DNA from: Hexactinellida sp. DTS-2022
Taxonomy: Eukaryota > Porifera > Hexactinellida
Direction of reading: 5' to 3'
NCBI GenBank assembly: GCA_028753945.1
Contig: JAPNXP010000018.1
Span: forward strand, 744,001 to 808,000
DNA: 64,000 bases
The position numbers and the translations under genes are program-made. The notes below the pieces were generated by a model that ran no database searches, was not told the origin of the DNA, and was given only the letters and a program-made list of their open reading frames with translations. Shown here piece after piece: positions 20,691-30,891 of the stretch; position 1 is the first letter of the stretch; the number at the start of each line of letters is the position of its first letter.

Positions 20691-20830
20691 CGTAACCGAA
20701 TATTATCAGTATTCGTTTTCAGTTGACTTAACCGAATATTATCAGTATTCGTATTCGGTTAAAGTAACCGAATATTATCAGTATTCGTACTCGGTAGGGC
20801 AACTATTCATGAATACTGATATTCGGTTCG
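20690..20830. repeat. Tandem repeat, three full units of about 42 bp plus a partial inverted one
   Basis: The core ACCGAATATTATCAGTATTC recurs three times at about 42-bp spacing, and a partial inverse copy (GAATACTGATATTCGGTT) follows. Each core is itself nearly palindromic (CGAATA..TATTCG). One frame (20647-20871) reads through it as repeated EYYQYSYSV peptides; it lacks other support and I do not call it a gene. Confidence 0.75.
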
Positions 20831-21217
20831 AGCGGTTTCAACCTTGGTATATAAATCCGTCTATTTTCTAATCCTAACTTATTAAATTGAATCACAATTT
20901 TACACTTGTATTTAATCCAGAAATTCGGAGAATGTAAGCCAACTTAAGGTCAACTGAGTGCTACGTTGTATACGTGTAATAGAAAGTTCAGATTTTTATG
21001 ACTTTATAACAGTTTTTGCAAGAAATAATATCACTTAATTTATATAACCACGATTGGACAGGTATTTAAATAAAGTACTCAAATTATTAAAGTTTCAAGC
21101 TTTCAATATTTCAATCTTTATGTAATAAACTAACTGATACTTAAGTAGGGAGGACTATTAACTATAAAGCAAAACTTCTAACTGAATTAGGAATTAAGTC
21201 AAGTGGAGTTAGAGTAG

Positions 21218-24070
21218 CTAGAACTTTCTACGCTTTTCAGAACCAGGATAGCCCATCCTCCCAGCTGAAGAGTCGTCGCCACTCAGAGGTCTCCTCCGAT
21301 CCTGCCCGCCTCCAGATCCTGCCGTGTCATCTCCGTAATGCTCGCCATACGTCCCATCGTACTTGTTGCCCGCACTCTGCGTCCCCTGTCCGTACCCCCA
21401 GGCCCGGTCCCCTGAAGCCTGCGGCTGAGAGCTGCTGGCTGGGAACCCGTATCCGTAGCTGCTGTCTGTCTGGGCCGCGTAGCTGCCTCCCTGCCCAGGA
21501 GCGCTGCTGTACTCGCGGTAGTCATTCCCGCCAGACTGCGTGTTCCCCCCCGAATACCCCCCATACCCGCCCGCGCCCCCGCGGCTCTCCCCCCTATACT
21601 GATCCCCGGACCCAAACAGACTCTTGTTGTAAGAGTCCCCCCCGTACTGGTTCCCGCTCTGCTGCTGTCCCTGCTCGTAGGGCGCAGAGTAGCCGGGGTA
21701 CTCCTCGTATCCGGACTGGGCGGTCCGACCCCCCTGTCCGCTCTGGTACCCCGAGGCACCGGCCTCCGGGGCCCACTCCTGCGACTGTTGCTTGTTGCTG
21801 TATCCGTGCTCGTAGTCCTGGCTGTAGCCGTAGCTCGCCTCCGACATGCGGGACTGTCCAAAGGGACGGTTAAAGTTTCGGTCTTCAGTCGCGCCTGCTA
21901 TTTCGCCTTCTCTATGGAGCGATTCTTCTTTCCACTTTATGTCTTCTTGCATCCGCATGCTCTGGTTTCTCCGGCGAGTCTCCTGCTTTATCATTTCTTG
22001 CTGACGGAAGTGATCCTGTCGCTTGGTCTCTTCGTTTCTGCGCGTCTCTTCCAGCCTCCGGAGCTCCTCCTGCTGACGCAGGGTGTCCTGCTCCTCGAGG
22101 TACCGAATCAGGTCTGCCTCGGTCTCATTCTCCAGCTTAACTCGCTCGCACTTTATACTATCCTCCAAAGATTCTTTCTCTGAACGCGACTTTTCTAAGA
22201 ACCCTTTCCATTTGAGACCCATTTGGTACTCCATTGTTCCTGGCATTGCGAACCTGGGGCCTTCCTCCCGCTCCCTCTGGTACAGCACATTTTTATACAT
22301 CGTCTTTTCGACCATGCCCTCTTCAAGGTCCTCGTCTTTTAGCTCAGTAACCATCACGGGTATGGGACTCTTGCATAGCAGGAATATTCCCTCCTTGCAC
22401 CTGGCTATTGCGAGAGTCGCAGACTTCTTCATTGCGAAATCTATCACCCCCCAACCGAGAGTTTTCCCGCGCTCATCGCACGCAACCACGGAGTGCTCCA
22501 CTTCTCCGAATGTCTTGAAACCCTCCTCGAGCAATTCATTCGTCGCTGCAAAGCCCAAATTGGAAACTTTGATAGCGCTGCTGCGAGCTGCGAACCTGAC
22601 TCGGACCATAGAGTTCATTCTCTCAATCCCGTTGTAGTGGTCTATGGCTCTCTGCGCGTTTGCTCTGGTATCCATTTTAACAAAACCGAATCCCTTTTCT
22701 TTGTTGAGCCAAAGCTCAGAAATTTCTCCGAATTTGACGAACATATCTTTCAACAATTTTTCATCCGCATTGACAATTCCTCCCACGAACAATCTACATC
22801 TATTTGTGAACTTTTTAATATTGTCCTTCGGTTCTGCATCCAAAATAGAGCGATCAACTTTCGGGTCCAGTTCGTATTCGATTTGCATCGGAGAAGGGTT
22901 TGGCTCTGTCCGTCTGCCAAACCTCTCACTCTTCCCCCATTTGTTTGGAAAAGATCCGGGCGGTCTCTTCTTGCCCATAAATTGACTCCCTCCACCTTGT
23001 TGTTGTTGTTGTTGTTGTTGTTGTGACTGTGATTGTGATTGTGATTGATTTTGTTGTTGTGGAGCTGATTGCTGTCGTTGTGGAGATTGTTGTTGTTGTT
23101 GTGGAGCTGATTGTTGTTGTTGTTGTGGAACTGTTTGTTGTTGTTGTGGAGCTGATTGTTGTTGTTGTTGTGGAGCTGGGGTGGGGGCTGGTGGGGGCTG
23201 TGACTGTTTAGAAATTGCTAGCTGCGTTTCTGGTTGTTGCAGCTGCTGTTTGTTAGAATCTGAATAGGATTCTGTTTTCTGACTCCTTTGCTGTACGGGC
23301 TGGGGAGTGGCAAAAGTCTTGGGTTTGGGTTGGTTTTTGGATTGGTACCCTTTGATGAACTGGCTCTGAAAGGGAGGTTCATTCTGGTTAACCGGAGTAG
23401 ACTCTTCCTTGATGCCCGATTGGGCAATCCCAGAGTACTGACTCTTGTGAGCTAGCGTTGCTCCAAAGGGGACCTGCGTCTCGCGCTGCGAGGCCTCACT
23501 CGGCAGAGGAATGCTGAGGGGCTTCTGCGGCGCCTCAGGGGGAGGCGGACTCCAGGACAGATCTTCTTTCGGTTCTGCTTTTTTGTTTGATTCCACCGGG
23601 TCTTTGGGGGGCAGGCCGCTGGCAGGCTGGGCGCTGGGGGGGAGGGGAGGGGGCGAATCGGAGGAGGGCGGATTGTTAGGGGGCTGAGGGGGGTTAGAAC
23701 TCGTGCTGCCATCCAATGATGAGAATAAGGACTGACTATTCTGCTGCACGATCGGGCTAGCTGCTGACTTAGTGGCGTCCAGTTTCTTAGCGGAGCTAGA
23801 TTGTTCTGATGTAGTTCTATCCGAAACTTTTGTCAATTCCTCTGAGGCTCTCTCCTCGGATTGCTTAACTGTATTTGTAGGAGTAATCAGAGGCGGCTTG
23901 CTGATAATTGGCTTATTGGAAGTGAAGGATTTGTTGGATGTAAGAATTTGTCTGTTGAAGCTCTGTCGCTGAGGTCTCTGTCCGGGGGGCGTCCGGAAGT
24001 AGCTGCCCCCTATGGGGCGGACCCCCTGTCCTTGTTGTTGGGTCGATCTGTAATTGCTGTACATTCTCAA
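21218..24070 (-). CDS. DBHS-family RNA-binding protein (NONO/SFPQ/PSPC1-like)
   Basis: A 950-codon intronless frame. The N-terminal ~380 residues are low complexity: Pro/Ser-rich, then a Gln-rich tract encoded by imperfect CAA/CAG repeats. RRM1 lies at about 423-495 (RNP2 RLFVGGI, RNP1 KGFGFVKM) and RRM2 at about 497-570 (AIKVSNLGF). The NOPS segment follows, with PIPVMVTE and a conserved block around MYKNVLYQREREEGPRF. A long charged coiled coil (about 620-730) precedes a Gly/Tyr/Ser/Gln-rich tail. Order RRM-RRM-NOPS-coiled coil defines DBHS proteins, which dimerise and act in transcription, splicing and nuclear bodies. The long Q-rich head is SFPQ-like in position, though its composition differs. 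The first or third codon may be the start. Confidence 0.92.
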   Translation of the reverse strand: MRMYSNYRSTQQQGQGVRPIGGSYFRTPPGQRPQRQSFNRQILTSNKSFTSNKPIISKPPLITPTNTVKQSEERASEELTKVSDRTTSEQSSSAKKLDATKSAASPIVQQNSQSLFSSLDGSTSSNPPQPPNNPPSSDSPPPLPPSAQPASGLPPKDPVESNKKAEPKEDLSWSPPPPEAPQKPLSIPLPSEASQRETQVPFGATLAHKSQYSGIAQSGIKEESTPVNQNEPPFQSQFIKGYQSKNQPKPKTFATPQPVQQRSQKTESYSDSNKQQLQQPETQLAISKQSQPPPAPTPAPQQQQQSAPQQQQTVPQQQQQSAPQQQQQSPQRQQSAPQQQNQSQSQSQSQQQQQQQQQGGGSQFMGKKRPPGSFPNKWGKSERFGRRTEPNPSPMQIEYELDPKVDRSILDAEPKDNIKKFTNRCRLFVGGIVNADEKLLKDMFVKFGEISELWLNKEKGFGFVKMDTRANAQRAIDHYNGIERMNSMVRVRFAARSSAIKVSNLGFAATNELLEEGFKTFGEVEHSVVACDERGKTLGWGVIDFAMKKSATLAIARCKEGIFLLCKSPIPVMVTELKDEDLEEGMVEKTMYKNVLYQREREEGPRFAMPGTMEYQMGLKWKGFLEKSRSEKESLEDSIKCERVKLENETEADLIRYLEEQDTLRQQEELRRLEETRRNEETKRQDHFRQQEMIKQETRRRNQSMRMQEDIKWKEESLHREGEIAGATEDRNFNRPFGQSRMSEASYGYSQDYEHGYSNKQQSQEWAPEAGASGYQSGQGGRTAQSGYEEYPGYSAPYEQGQQQSGNQYGGDSYNKSLFGSGDQYRGESRGGAGGYGGYSGGNTQSGGNDYREYSSAPGQGGSYAAQTDSSYGYGFPASSSQPQASGDRAWGYGQGTQSAGNKYDGTYGEHYGDDTAGSGGGQDRRRPLSGDDSSAGRMGYPGSEKRRKF

Positions 24071-24209
24071 GAGCAGGAATGGAGCTCGATTCTAGTAGAT
24101 CTCACTGAGTCCCAAAAGTATCATTTAAGAGGAGCAAATTAATTGTCTTACAATTCATATTTCAAATTTGAAATAATAAGAATATAAACTGACGATTGCA
24201 ATGATTTTG

Positions 24210-24621
24210 TAGGGCTGAAACGATATTGGAAACGTAATGAACGAACCTTTTTTTAAAACGAACGAATATTCGAATATTCGTTCGTTTGATTACTAAGCAT
24301 TAAATCAAATTCAAGACTCAAAATACAGTGAAAAATAGTTTTTTTGTTAATGTTACTGTTGCAGTCAATGTGCGTTTTGACTGAAAACGCACTTTGATTG
24401 CAACATTACAATAGTTTAATCGTAGTTGCAGAGTGTACTAGACAAAGTAAGCTATTAATTAATCAGCTAGTTTAGGTAGGAATACGATCTCCTTAATCGA
24501 AATAAAAGTAGTAAACGAGTATCCATCTCATTCAAACGAATATCTGTTTCGAAACGAATGAATATCCGTTCAATCATTTCGAACGAATATTCGAATAGTT
24601 GGTATATTCGTTTCAGCCCTA
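24210..24621. mobile_element. hAT-like MITE with AGGGCTGAAACGA ends
   Basis: Left TAGGGCTGAAACGATAT and right ATATTCGTTTCAGCCCTA are inverted repeats. Inside are further palindromic runs of CGAATATTCG and AACGAATAT. A clean 8-bp duplication is not visible. It lies just upstream of the DBHS gene and contains the 49-bp element 24357-24405. Confidence 0.7.
24357..24405. mobile_element. 49-bp fold-back element with TTAC duplication
   Basis: Starts TGTTGCAGTCAATGTGCGTT and ends CACTTTGATTGCAACA, nearly a perfect hairpin. It is flanked by TTAC on both sides (24353-24356, 24406-24409). It has the same terminal heptamer TGTTGCA and the same 4-bp duplication size as 20057-20382. Confidence 0.75.
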
Positions 24622-26212
24622 AACTATTGCATTGAATGTCCTTAATTAAGTCAGCCCAGATTAATCAAGATTAAGGCCAATGTCTAAACTTAAGTGCAGA
24701 ATCTATAATTAGGGGTTTCAGGAATTATGCTGCCACTGGTGCCTGTACAGTGCAATCGTAATAAAACCGAGTTATGAGCATTGACTTACAGATATAATTC
24801 TGATTAATGAATTCTGATCAAGTGTCCGAGTTAATCCTGTTCCTTCGAATAATTTACCCTAGGTAATACGTTTGGGGGAACAGAATTCTTCAGAGAATAC
24901 TGTTTTATATGACACCGGTACTCTTAATGGGCTGTTCAAATGTTACAATGCTTCCAAGGGGGTAGGGGTTCACATAGTGGCGTCGAACTTTTCCATTTTT
25001 CAGAAAATCGTGCCGGGGCGAGTTATGAATTTTTTAAATCTCACCCAGTATCAAACGTATTTTCCGACAGGACAATGATTCAGATACACCCACGTGCCAT
25101 GGCGGCTCTAACGGACGAATGAAGTTCTTCCGAACCTAATTAGTTTAGTTCTAGACGAATTAACTTCGTCTAAATATGTTCACCCGAACCAAATAGGTTC
25201 GTGTCGAACTAAACGTACGAATACTTTTCTAGCGATGTTTACAGTGGGTCAAAACATGCAGGAAATTTGCTCAAAATAGTTCAGAATCAATAAAAAATAG
25301 CAATCCATTGTAGATCCATCCAAATTTTCACGAAACACCACGAAAAAATCACCGAATTTCGGCAGATTTATGCCGGGGCGGAACAATGACCGCCCGGCAT
25401 TGTTGACGCCTATGTGTTCACAATGTGTGACAGACCGCCCCTTTTGTATACCAAAATGGTCGAAAATATGTGGCACAGGGTTGTGCTTAATTTTCTTTAA
25501 TTTTTTCGTTGTGTAACGTTTGAATTTGCACGGTCCCTTAATACAACTTAAAATCTTAGATGTAAACGCGAACGGTCAATCACTCGAATTGATTATCTCT
25601 GCTATTGAGACTGTAAACTTAAGCATATTACTAATATGGAATATCAAATTAATCCGGCGGAATACCAAGATCCAAATGTTATATAGGATTCCATTAGTTG
25701 AATTCACAATGTTAATCTCTAAAAACAAACAAATATTGGTTATGTATTATTATCTCAATATAAGTTGCATATTAAAGTTGCTACTCTCAAGATAAGTTGA
25801 AAAGTTCCTCAGGAGATAAATATCGCGTGGACTCATCAGTTAGATATTACAAATGCACAAATATCAAAAATGTTTAAGAACCAACAAGATAGAATTGTTC
25901 CTAAAAGATTCCAAAATAATGGTGTTAGTGTTCAGAGGAGCATTCGCATAAATATGTTTTAGAGTCAGTTAATTCGGGCAATAGTAATAATAATCACAAA
26001 AAATTCAAAAACAATAAGTTTTCCAAGAAACTTGCTATCGATTTAATTCAACTAAATGAATGAAATTAGACAATGCCCTGTGAGAATATATAATGGCATT
26101 CTAGTAGAGTATCCGATGTCATTTCATATATTGCACAACTACAATAAATGAGAGAGTTATTCTCAATAGCATATAAGGATCCGATTTAGCAAAGACTAAT
26201 TGCAGATCCAAA
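24622..26212. other. Intergenic AT-rich stretch with unclassified repeat-like text
   Basis: No supported gene. The section 24850-25500 contains short self-similar phrases (TGCCGGGGCG occurs twice; TTCACATAGTGG and GTGTTCACAATG are alike) that look like transposon debris. The short open frames at 24872-25078 and 25520-25795 have no recognisable features. Confidence 0.5.
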
Positions 26213-26776
26213 ATGAATATTGAAGTCCGTGTCTTGACTGGCAGACCAGTGCAGTACTACATGAGTCCAGAGAGTAGAGTCATAGATCTACAGAACGAGA
26301 TCGCCGAGAGGGAAGGACTGGCCCCAGATTCCCAGGTGTTAATAGTGGGTCAAAGGAATGTAAGGAGCGAAGAGAGGTTGGGAGAGATAGGAATGCAAGA
26401 ATGCACACCAGTTCACCTCTTGTCTAAAGTAACCGCGGGAATGAATATCATAGTGAGAGACATAAATGGGAGCGAAATTACAATAGAGATAGACAGAAAT
26501 AAGACTACAGTCAGGCAGCTGAAAGCTGATATTGACGAGAAGAGAGGAATACCAGCGAGCGCGCAAATACTAGTGATCTGCGACGGAGAAACTGAAGTGG
26601 AGATGAGGGATAGAGACAAAGTGATCGACTATATAAGAGAAGAATTGATGAGAACTTATACAATTAGTTTGTTAATTAAGGAACGAACGAGAACACTAGA
26701 GCCGCTAAATGTTGAAGAACCAGATATGAACGGATCACATTGGTGCTGCTGTTTAGCAAGGTGTTCCATAATATAG
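26213..26776 (+). CDS. Tandem ubiquitin-like-domain protein with C-terminal CaaX box
   Basis: A 187-residue intronless frame. The first UBL fold is about residues 1-73 (MNIEVRVLTGRPVQYYMSPE.., LIVGQRNVRSEERLGEIGMQ). The second is about 76-150 (MNIIVRDINGSEITIEIDRN.., VRQLKADIDEKRGIPASAQI). Neither ends in a Gly-Gly processing site. The protein terminates CCCLARCSII: C184-S-I-I fits a CaaX box (X = Ile suggests geranylgeranylation by the general rule) with three nearby Cys (178-180) that could be palmitoylated. UBL3/MUB proteins are single prenylated UBL domains anchored to membranes; this one is a doubled, diverged version of that layout, or an unrelated fusion. Acceptor-like TTGCAG lies 7 bp before the ATG. 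Function unknown. Confidence 0.78.
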   Translation: MNIEVRVLTGRPVQYYMSPESRVIDLQNEIAEREGLAPDSQVLIVGQRNVRSEERLGEIGMQECTPVHLLSKVTAGMNIIVRDINGSEITIEIDRNKTTVRQLKADIDEKRGIPASAQILVICDGETEVEMRDRDKVIDYIREELMRTYTISLLIKERTRTLEPLNVEEPDMNGSHWCCCLARCSII

Positions 26777-27901
26777 CTATAAGATTAATATACAGAGTAA
26801 GCTAATTTATTGTATAAAAATATATAGGAGTTAAGTACAGACTCTATTATTTATATTTTTACAAAGTATTGTCTAGTAGTTATAAATATACTCTATTTAC
26901 AAAGATAGCAAGAGTACAGGCGAACCCTCTAGTCTAGGGATTCTCTTTTCCCCAATGAATATTCCACAATATTATACTTAGTATACACTACATGGCCAAA
27001 TTATATGAATGTCATATACAGTCAACTCCGCTTAATCGGGTCACTTTGGTCCAAGGATAGTTTAATCCGATTAAGTGGTGAACCCAATTAACTGTCCGAT
27101 ATTATACTATTTTGAGGATATAACAATTTAGACATATACTATAATCTGAATAGATACATGTATACTACACGAGTGATATACTCTTGCACACGTAATTTCA
27201 GTAATTTGACACAATTGACAGAATATTGACCCGATTAATTGAAATTTTAGATTTTTTCAAATTTTGTCCAGAATAATAAAATTTGGACTCAATTTCATAA
27301 TTTTGAATTGATTAACCAAAATTTGACCCAATTAACCGAAAATAATTGTATTGACATAATTCTGTTCCAGGAAAAATGACTCCATTAAGTGGAGTAGACT
27401 GTATTCGTATCTATAACTTAGGTTTATATTATAGGCTCTAATATATATGAAGATTAACTTGTTATTGTTTAAAAAAGGGGAGTGGCTGGTCCCATTACGG
27501 GTCTAGAGAGTTCAGCTGTACTCGCATTTAATAACGAAAAGTTCAATTTAAGTCAACAAATCACAAACTGTCGAACAGTTATATCAATCAGTATAGTATA
27601 CAGACTTCGTGTCTTGTAATTACTCCACAGTGAGTCTCAATTAAAGGATATAATCCTTAATCATTTATGTATCAGTAAATCACTCCTTTTATACGCAAGT
27701 ATATTCAAATCAAAGTTTTCAACATTCCAAGAATAAAAGATAGGACAATTGTCCTTAGTATTCAAATAGAGATACGTACTTTGGTATAGTAAGTTAGTAA
27801 CAATTATAAAACACTCTATTCCGTCTAAACATCGAAATGTATAATATTAAAACTAACAATCTCTATAATGGATAACTCACGAATATCCAGTCGGTGCCCA
27901 G
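26777..27901. other. Intergenic, contains one MITE, no gene
   Basis: AT-rich spacer between the convergent UBL-CaaX gene and TSR1. Apart from the element at 27019-27401 I see nothing supportable. Confidence 0.6.
27019..27401. mobile_element. pogo-like MITE, family c (TTAATCGGGTC text)
   Basis: TA|CAGTCAACTCCGCTTAATCG on the left and the inverse CATTAAGTGGAGTAGACTG|TA on the right. The interior repeats ATTAAGTGG, CCGATTAA and CCCAATTAAC in both orientations. Confidence 0.82.
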
Positions 27902-30121
27902 TCACTTCTCCCTATCAGTATCCATGGTCAGCTGTCCGTGAGTGACGTCACTAGCAGCCTGAGCACTATAAGGAGAGTAGCTCCACTTGGGGTACACCCG
28001 CTTGTACAGAGACATCAGGACCGTGTCCTGGGCCCTCAGCTGTTTGTCGAAGGCGCACTTCATGTGTCCGTGTGTCCCCAGGGGCTCCTTAATGCTGCCG
28101 ACGCGTCCGTGCTTAGTGCGCAGCTGGACCGGCTTAAACCAGATAATATCCTCCCGATTAAACAGCAGGTACCGCACCACGGCAGAGCGACTGTGGATCT
28201 TGAAGGGGTGTCCGCTCAGCACGATTCTCTTGCAGACAACCCTGTCGGGCCCGGCGCTGAGCACAGACCCGGAGGCCACCAGCTGGGGGGCGGGGCTCGC
28301 GGGAGAGGGACACGTGAACATGAGGATTGGACAGGGTGCGAATGTTATAGGGGCGTAAACAGAGGCGACATAGGTCCCCCCTCCCCGGAAGAAGAGCTCG
28401 AACTTGTGCTTGTCGCCTGTCGTGTGTTGCGAGTAGATTGGGTTGGCTACGAACCGGCGGCACCCCGCGTGGATGAGGAGAGCGTCTTTCGACTTAATCA
28501 CCTCTTTGCAAGGAGAGGCTCTCTTAACTGTGAAATGCATTAGCGACATTTTCTGCTCGAACTGCAAGAGTCCGAAGAGTACCATGGATGCGCTGGGAAG
28601 AGCTGACACTAGGTTAGCCGGGAAATCCTTCAGATGCACAGTTATGTAGAGACCGGTGACGTCACCGTCCCCGTGCTCCTGTCGCATGACGCGTCTCTGA
28701 GTGGCTCTGAAACTGTGGAATTTGTAGATCCGCGCGTAGTCAGCCGGGAGGTTCTCCTCGGGGTCCCAGGGAGAGGTGCGGAAGCTCTGGAGTCCGCGGT
28801 ACTTCGCGAATCTGACCCGCGCGGGCAGGTCGATGGGCGTGTCCCTCTCGTCCGGAAACCGCTCCTCCTCCCCCTGCGCCCGGAGCCGCAGCAGCTGCTC
28901 GCGCTCCTCCCGCGGGTCGCAGCCCCGGTCGTACTCGGCCGTGTCCATTGAGACCGAGTGCCCCGAGTCAGACTCTCCCTCGCTGCCGATGGAGAGGTGC
29001 TCCGAGTCCGAGTCGGCCCCCGCCCCCGGGGCCTCCTCGCCGGACTCGTCGCTCTCAGAGTCCGGTCCCTCCGCGGCCCGCAGCTCCGCCTGCCCGGGCC
29101 AGGTCTGCTCGCCCTCCATCGGGTCCACCTCCGCCTCGGATACGAGACTCTCCTGCAGAGCAGGCTCCGGCTGCAGCCTCGCCCCGCCCTCCTCCAGCTC
29201 CATGGCCCCGTGCCCGCCTCCGAACGGACAGGGGTCCACGCGGGTCTCGATAAGGGACACCTGGAAGTCCCCGATCCCTGGTACGTGCACCAGCTGGTTC
29301 GGCGAGAGAGGCTTGCCCCTCAAGTATCCGCTGACAGAGAGCGAGAGGGTCCCTGGGTCGTAGTGAGTCTCTTCGCCGTAGAGGTAGGGCCGGCTGTCCC
29401 TGTAGCCGAGGCCGCGCCGCTTCTGCTCGGAGACGGCCCGCAGGAGCCCGCCTGCCTCCGCCTCGCTGTCCAGGCTAAACAGCTTAGAGTCTATCGGGAG
29501 GAGGTGCGAGACCACCGAGCTGACCGCGCTGCGGGTCTGCGCCCGGTCCTTCTGCGGAATCTCCTGCAGCCCGATAACCGCGTGCAGGGGCGTGGGCAGG
29601 CCCTGCGCCATTAGGACACTTATCACCTCCTCCGCCCACTCGCTGATCGGCTCCCCGACAGAGAACAGGAACAGAACAGAGTCGCACACCTTGGCCAGGT
29701 CCAGCAGGGACTGGAGATCTCCGTACGGACTCGGGCAGAGCGTGAAGCGCTGCTTTATGCGCGGGCAGTAGAATGTGTGGGCAGAGGTGGGAGCGTGCGC
29801 AGAGGTCTGTAGGAGGAGACGGGTCGCCTCCAGAGGGATGTCCCGCGCCATCGGCACCAGCAGCAGCAGGTGGGGCGGCGTGCCGGACAGGCCGCGGGCC
29901 CGCTTCTCAAGGAACACCTGCTCGCGCTTAGATTTCCTGATTTGGTTAGCTCGGTTCCTACGCTCCTTCCTGCCGAGTGCGGCGTCGCCTCTCTGAGAGA
30001 TGCGACCATGGATTGGGATAGGTTTTCCTTTCCTAGTCATGTTAGATTTCGTTTGATGCTTTCCAGTCCTATGCGGCTTGTTCTGCTGCTTCATAGGCCC
30101 CGGTTTGTGTCTGTGCTCCAT
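27902..30121 (-). CDS. TSR1: Pre-rRNA-processing protein TSR1
   Basis: About 739 codons without intron. The start is taken at the ATG reading MEHRHKPGPMKQQNKPHRTG, which fits the basic TSR1 N-terminus; 8 more in-frame residues lie upstream (to 30145). Family features: BMS1/TSR1 N-terminal GTPase-like region lacking usable GTP motifs (about 90-250), an acidic Ser/Asp/Glu-rich linker (about 330-410), and the C-terminal BMS1/TSR1 domain (YRGLQSFRTSPWDPEENLP, then VYKRIVLSG-like blocks and PLGTHGHMKCAFDKQL). TSR1 is a cytoplasmic 40S subunit assembly factor that blocks premature subunit joining. It is divergent from the PPxY gene, with about 135 bp between starts. Confidence 0.92.
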   Translation of the reverse strand: MEHRHKPGPMKQQNKPHRTGKHQTKSNMTRKGKPIPIHGRISQRGDAALGRKERRNRANQIRKSKREQVFLEKRARGLSGTPPHLLLLVPMARDIPLEATRLLLQTSAHAPTSAHTFYCPRIKQRFTLCPSPYGDLQSLLDLAKVCDSVLFLFSVGEPISEWAEEVISVLMAQGLPTPLHAVIGLQEIPQKDRAQTRSAVSSVVSHLLPIDSKLFSLDSEAEAGGLLRAVSEQKRRGLGYRDSRPYLYGEETHYDPGTLSLSVSGYLRGKPLSPNQLVHVPGIGDFQVSLIETRVDPCPFGGGHGAMELEEGGARLQPEPALQESLVSEAEVDPMEGEQTWPGQAELRAAEGPDSESDESGEEAPGAGADSDSEHLSIGSEGESDSGHSVSMDTAEYDRGCDPREEREQLLRLRAQGEEERFPDERDTPIDLPARVRFAKYRGLQSFRTSPWDPEENLPADYARIYKFHSFRATQRRVMRQEHGDGDVTGLYITVHLKDFPANLVSALPSASMVLFGLLQFEQKMSLMHFTVKRASPCKEVIKSKDALLIHAGCRRFVANPIYSQHTTGDKHKFELFFRGGGTYVASVYAPITFAPCPILMFTCPSPASPAPQLVASGSVLSAGPDRVVCKRIVLSGHPFKIHSRSAVVRYLLFNREDIIWFKPVQLRTKHGRVGSIKEPLGTHGHMKCAFDKQLRAQDTVLMSLYKRVYPKWSYSPYSAQAASDVTHGQLTMDTDREK

Positions 30122-30257
30122 TACGTAGGCTAACAATGAGGTCACTACAGATATAAGAGTGCTGTACTATCCAGCAATAGGCTAGAAGTGCCTAGTATAG
30201 GCTGTCGTATTAGAAATAAATTGATATAAATAATAAGTATTACAAGAAGTAGAAAAT

Positions 30258-30725
30258 TTGGAAATGTTGGGAATAAAAATCAAATCGAAGAGTACCGATA
30301 AAAAGGAAGCCAAACCAACCAAAAAAGCTGAACAGTCGCCTCAGATAGAAACGGCAAAGTTGGCAGAAACAGAGACTAAGTATAGTAGAGAAACTGCTGA
30401 ATGCAAACCTGTGCTATCGAGTGAGAAGGGTGCTTACAAGGTATACGGGAATAACGACAGAGAACAAAGTACTTATTATTTCGAGCGACGTGCGCTAACA
30501 GACGCAAAAATAAAGCAAGATAGTTATGCAGGAACTCAACAGTTCTACCAGAGACAGGACAGAATAGTAGGCTCTGGCTCCTCTCAGGAGAGAGAGTACC
30601 CGCAGAGACAGGAAGAGGGAATCGCGAGCAGCGAGATAACTGGTCGAAGAACAGATCGAGACATGGGAGAGCTACCTCCGGACTACGGGACGCTCTATCC
30701 GGAGCAACCTGAAGACTCAATTTAG
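30258..30725 (+). CDS. Small disordered protein with a PPxY motif, unrecognised
   Basis: A 155-codon frame, highly charged (Lys/Glu/Gln/Arg), no membrane segment or folded domain visible. Near the C-terminus it carries LPPDYGTLYPEQP: PPDY is a WW-domain ligand of the kind bound by NEDD4-family ligases. The start may be codon 1 or the third codon (MLGIKIKSK). The opposite strand has no better frame. It is AT-richer than the large genes and faces TSR1 across a very short shared upstream region. Confidence 0.55.
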   Translation: MEMLGIKIKSKSTDKKEAKPTKKAEQSPQIETAKLAETETKYSRETAECKPVLSSEKGAYKVYGNNDREQSTYYFERRALTDAKIKQDSYAGTQQFYQRQDRIVGSGSSQEREYPQRQEEGIASSEITGRRTDRDMGELPPDYGTLYPEQPEDSI

Positions 30726-30891
30726 AAACAGTTGCAGCAGAAATAAACAAGATATTTCTCTAAAGTTATTAGCTATTTGACCAAACAGCTGCACTGCCAA
30801 ATACTCATTAAAATTAATTTGAAACATATCATAGATTACAAATACGTACTCATAATAAATATTCATCATAAAACATTAAAAGTTAATGGTA

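Noticed and set aside
24872..25078. Frame in transposon-like debris
   Set aside because: No domain or neighbour evidence; surrounding text looks repeat-derived.
28948..29614. Several long plus-strand frames opposite TSR1 and opposite other GC-rich genes
   Set aside because: They are antisense shadows of codon-biased genes; Arg/Pro/Ser-rich translations with no domain features.
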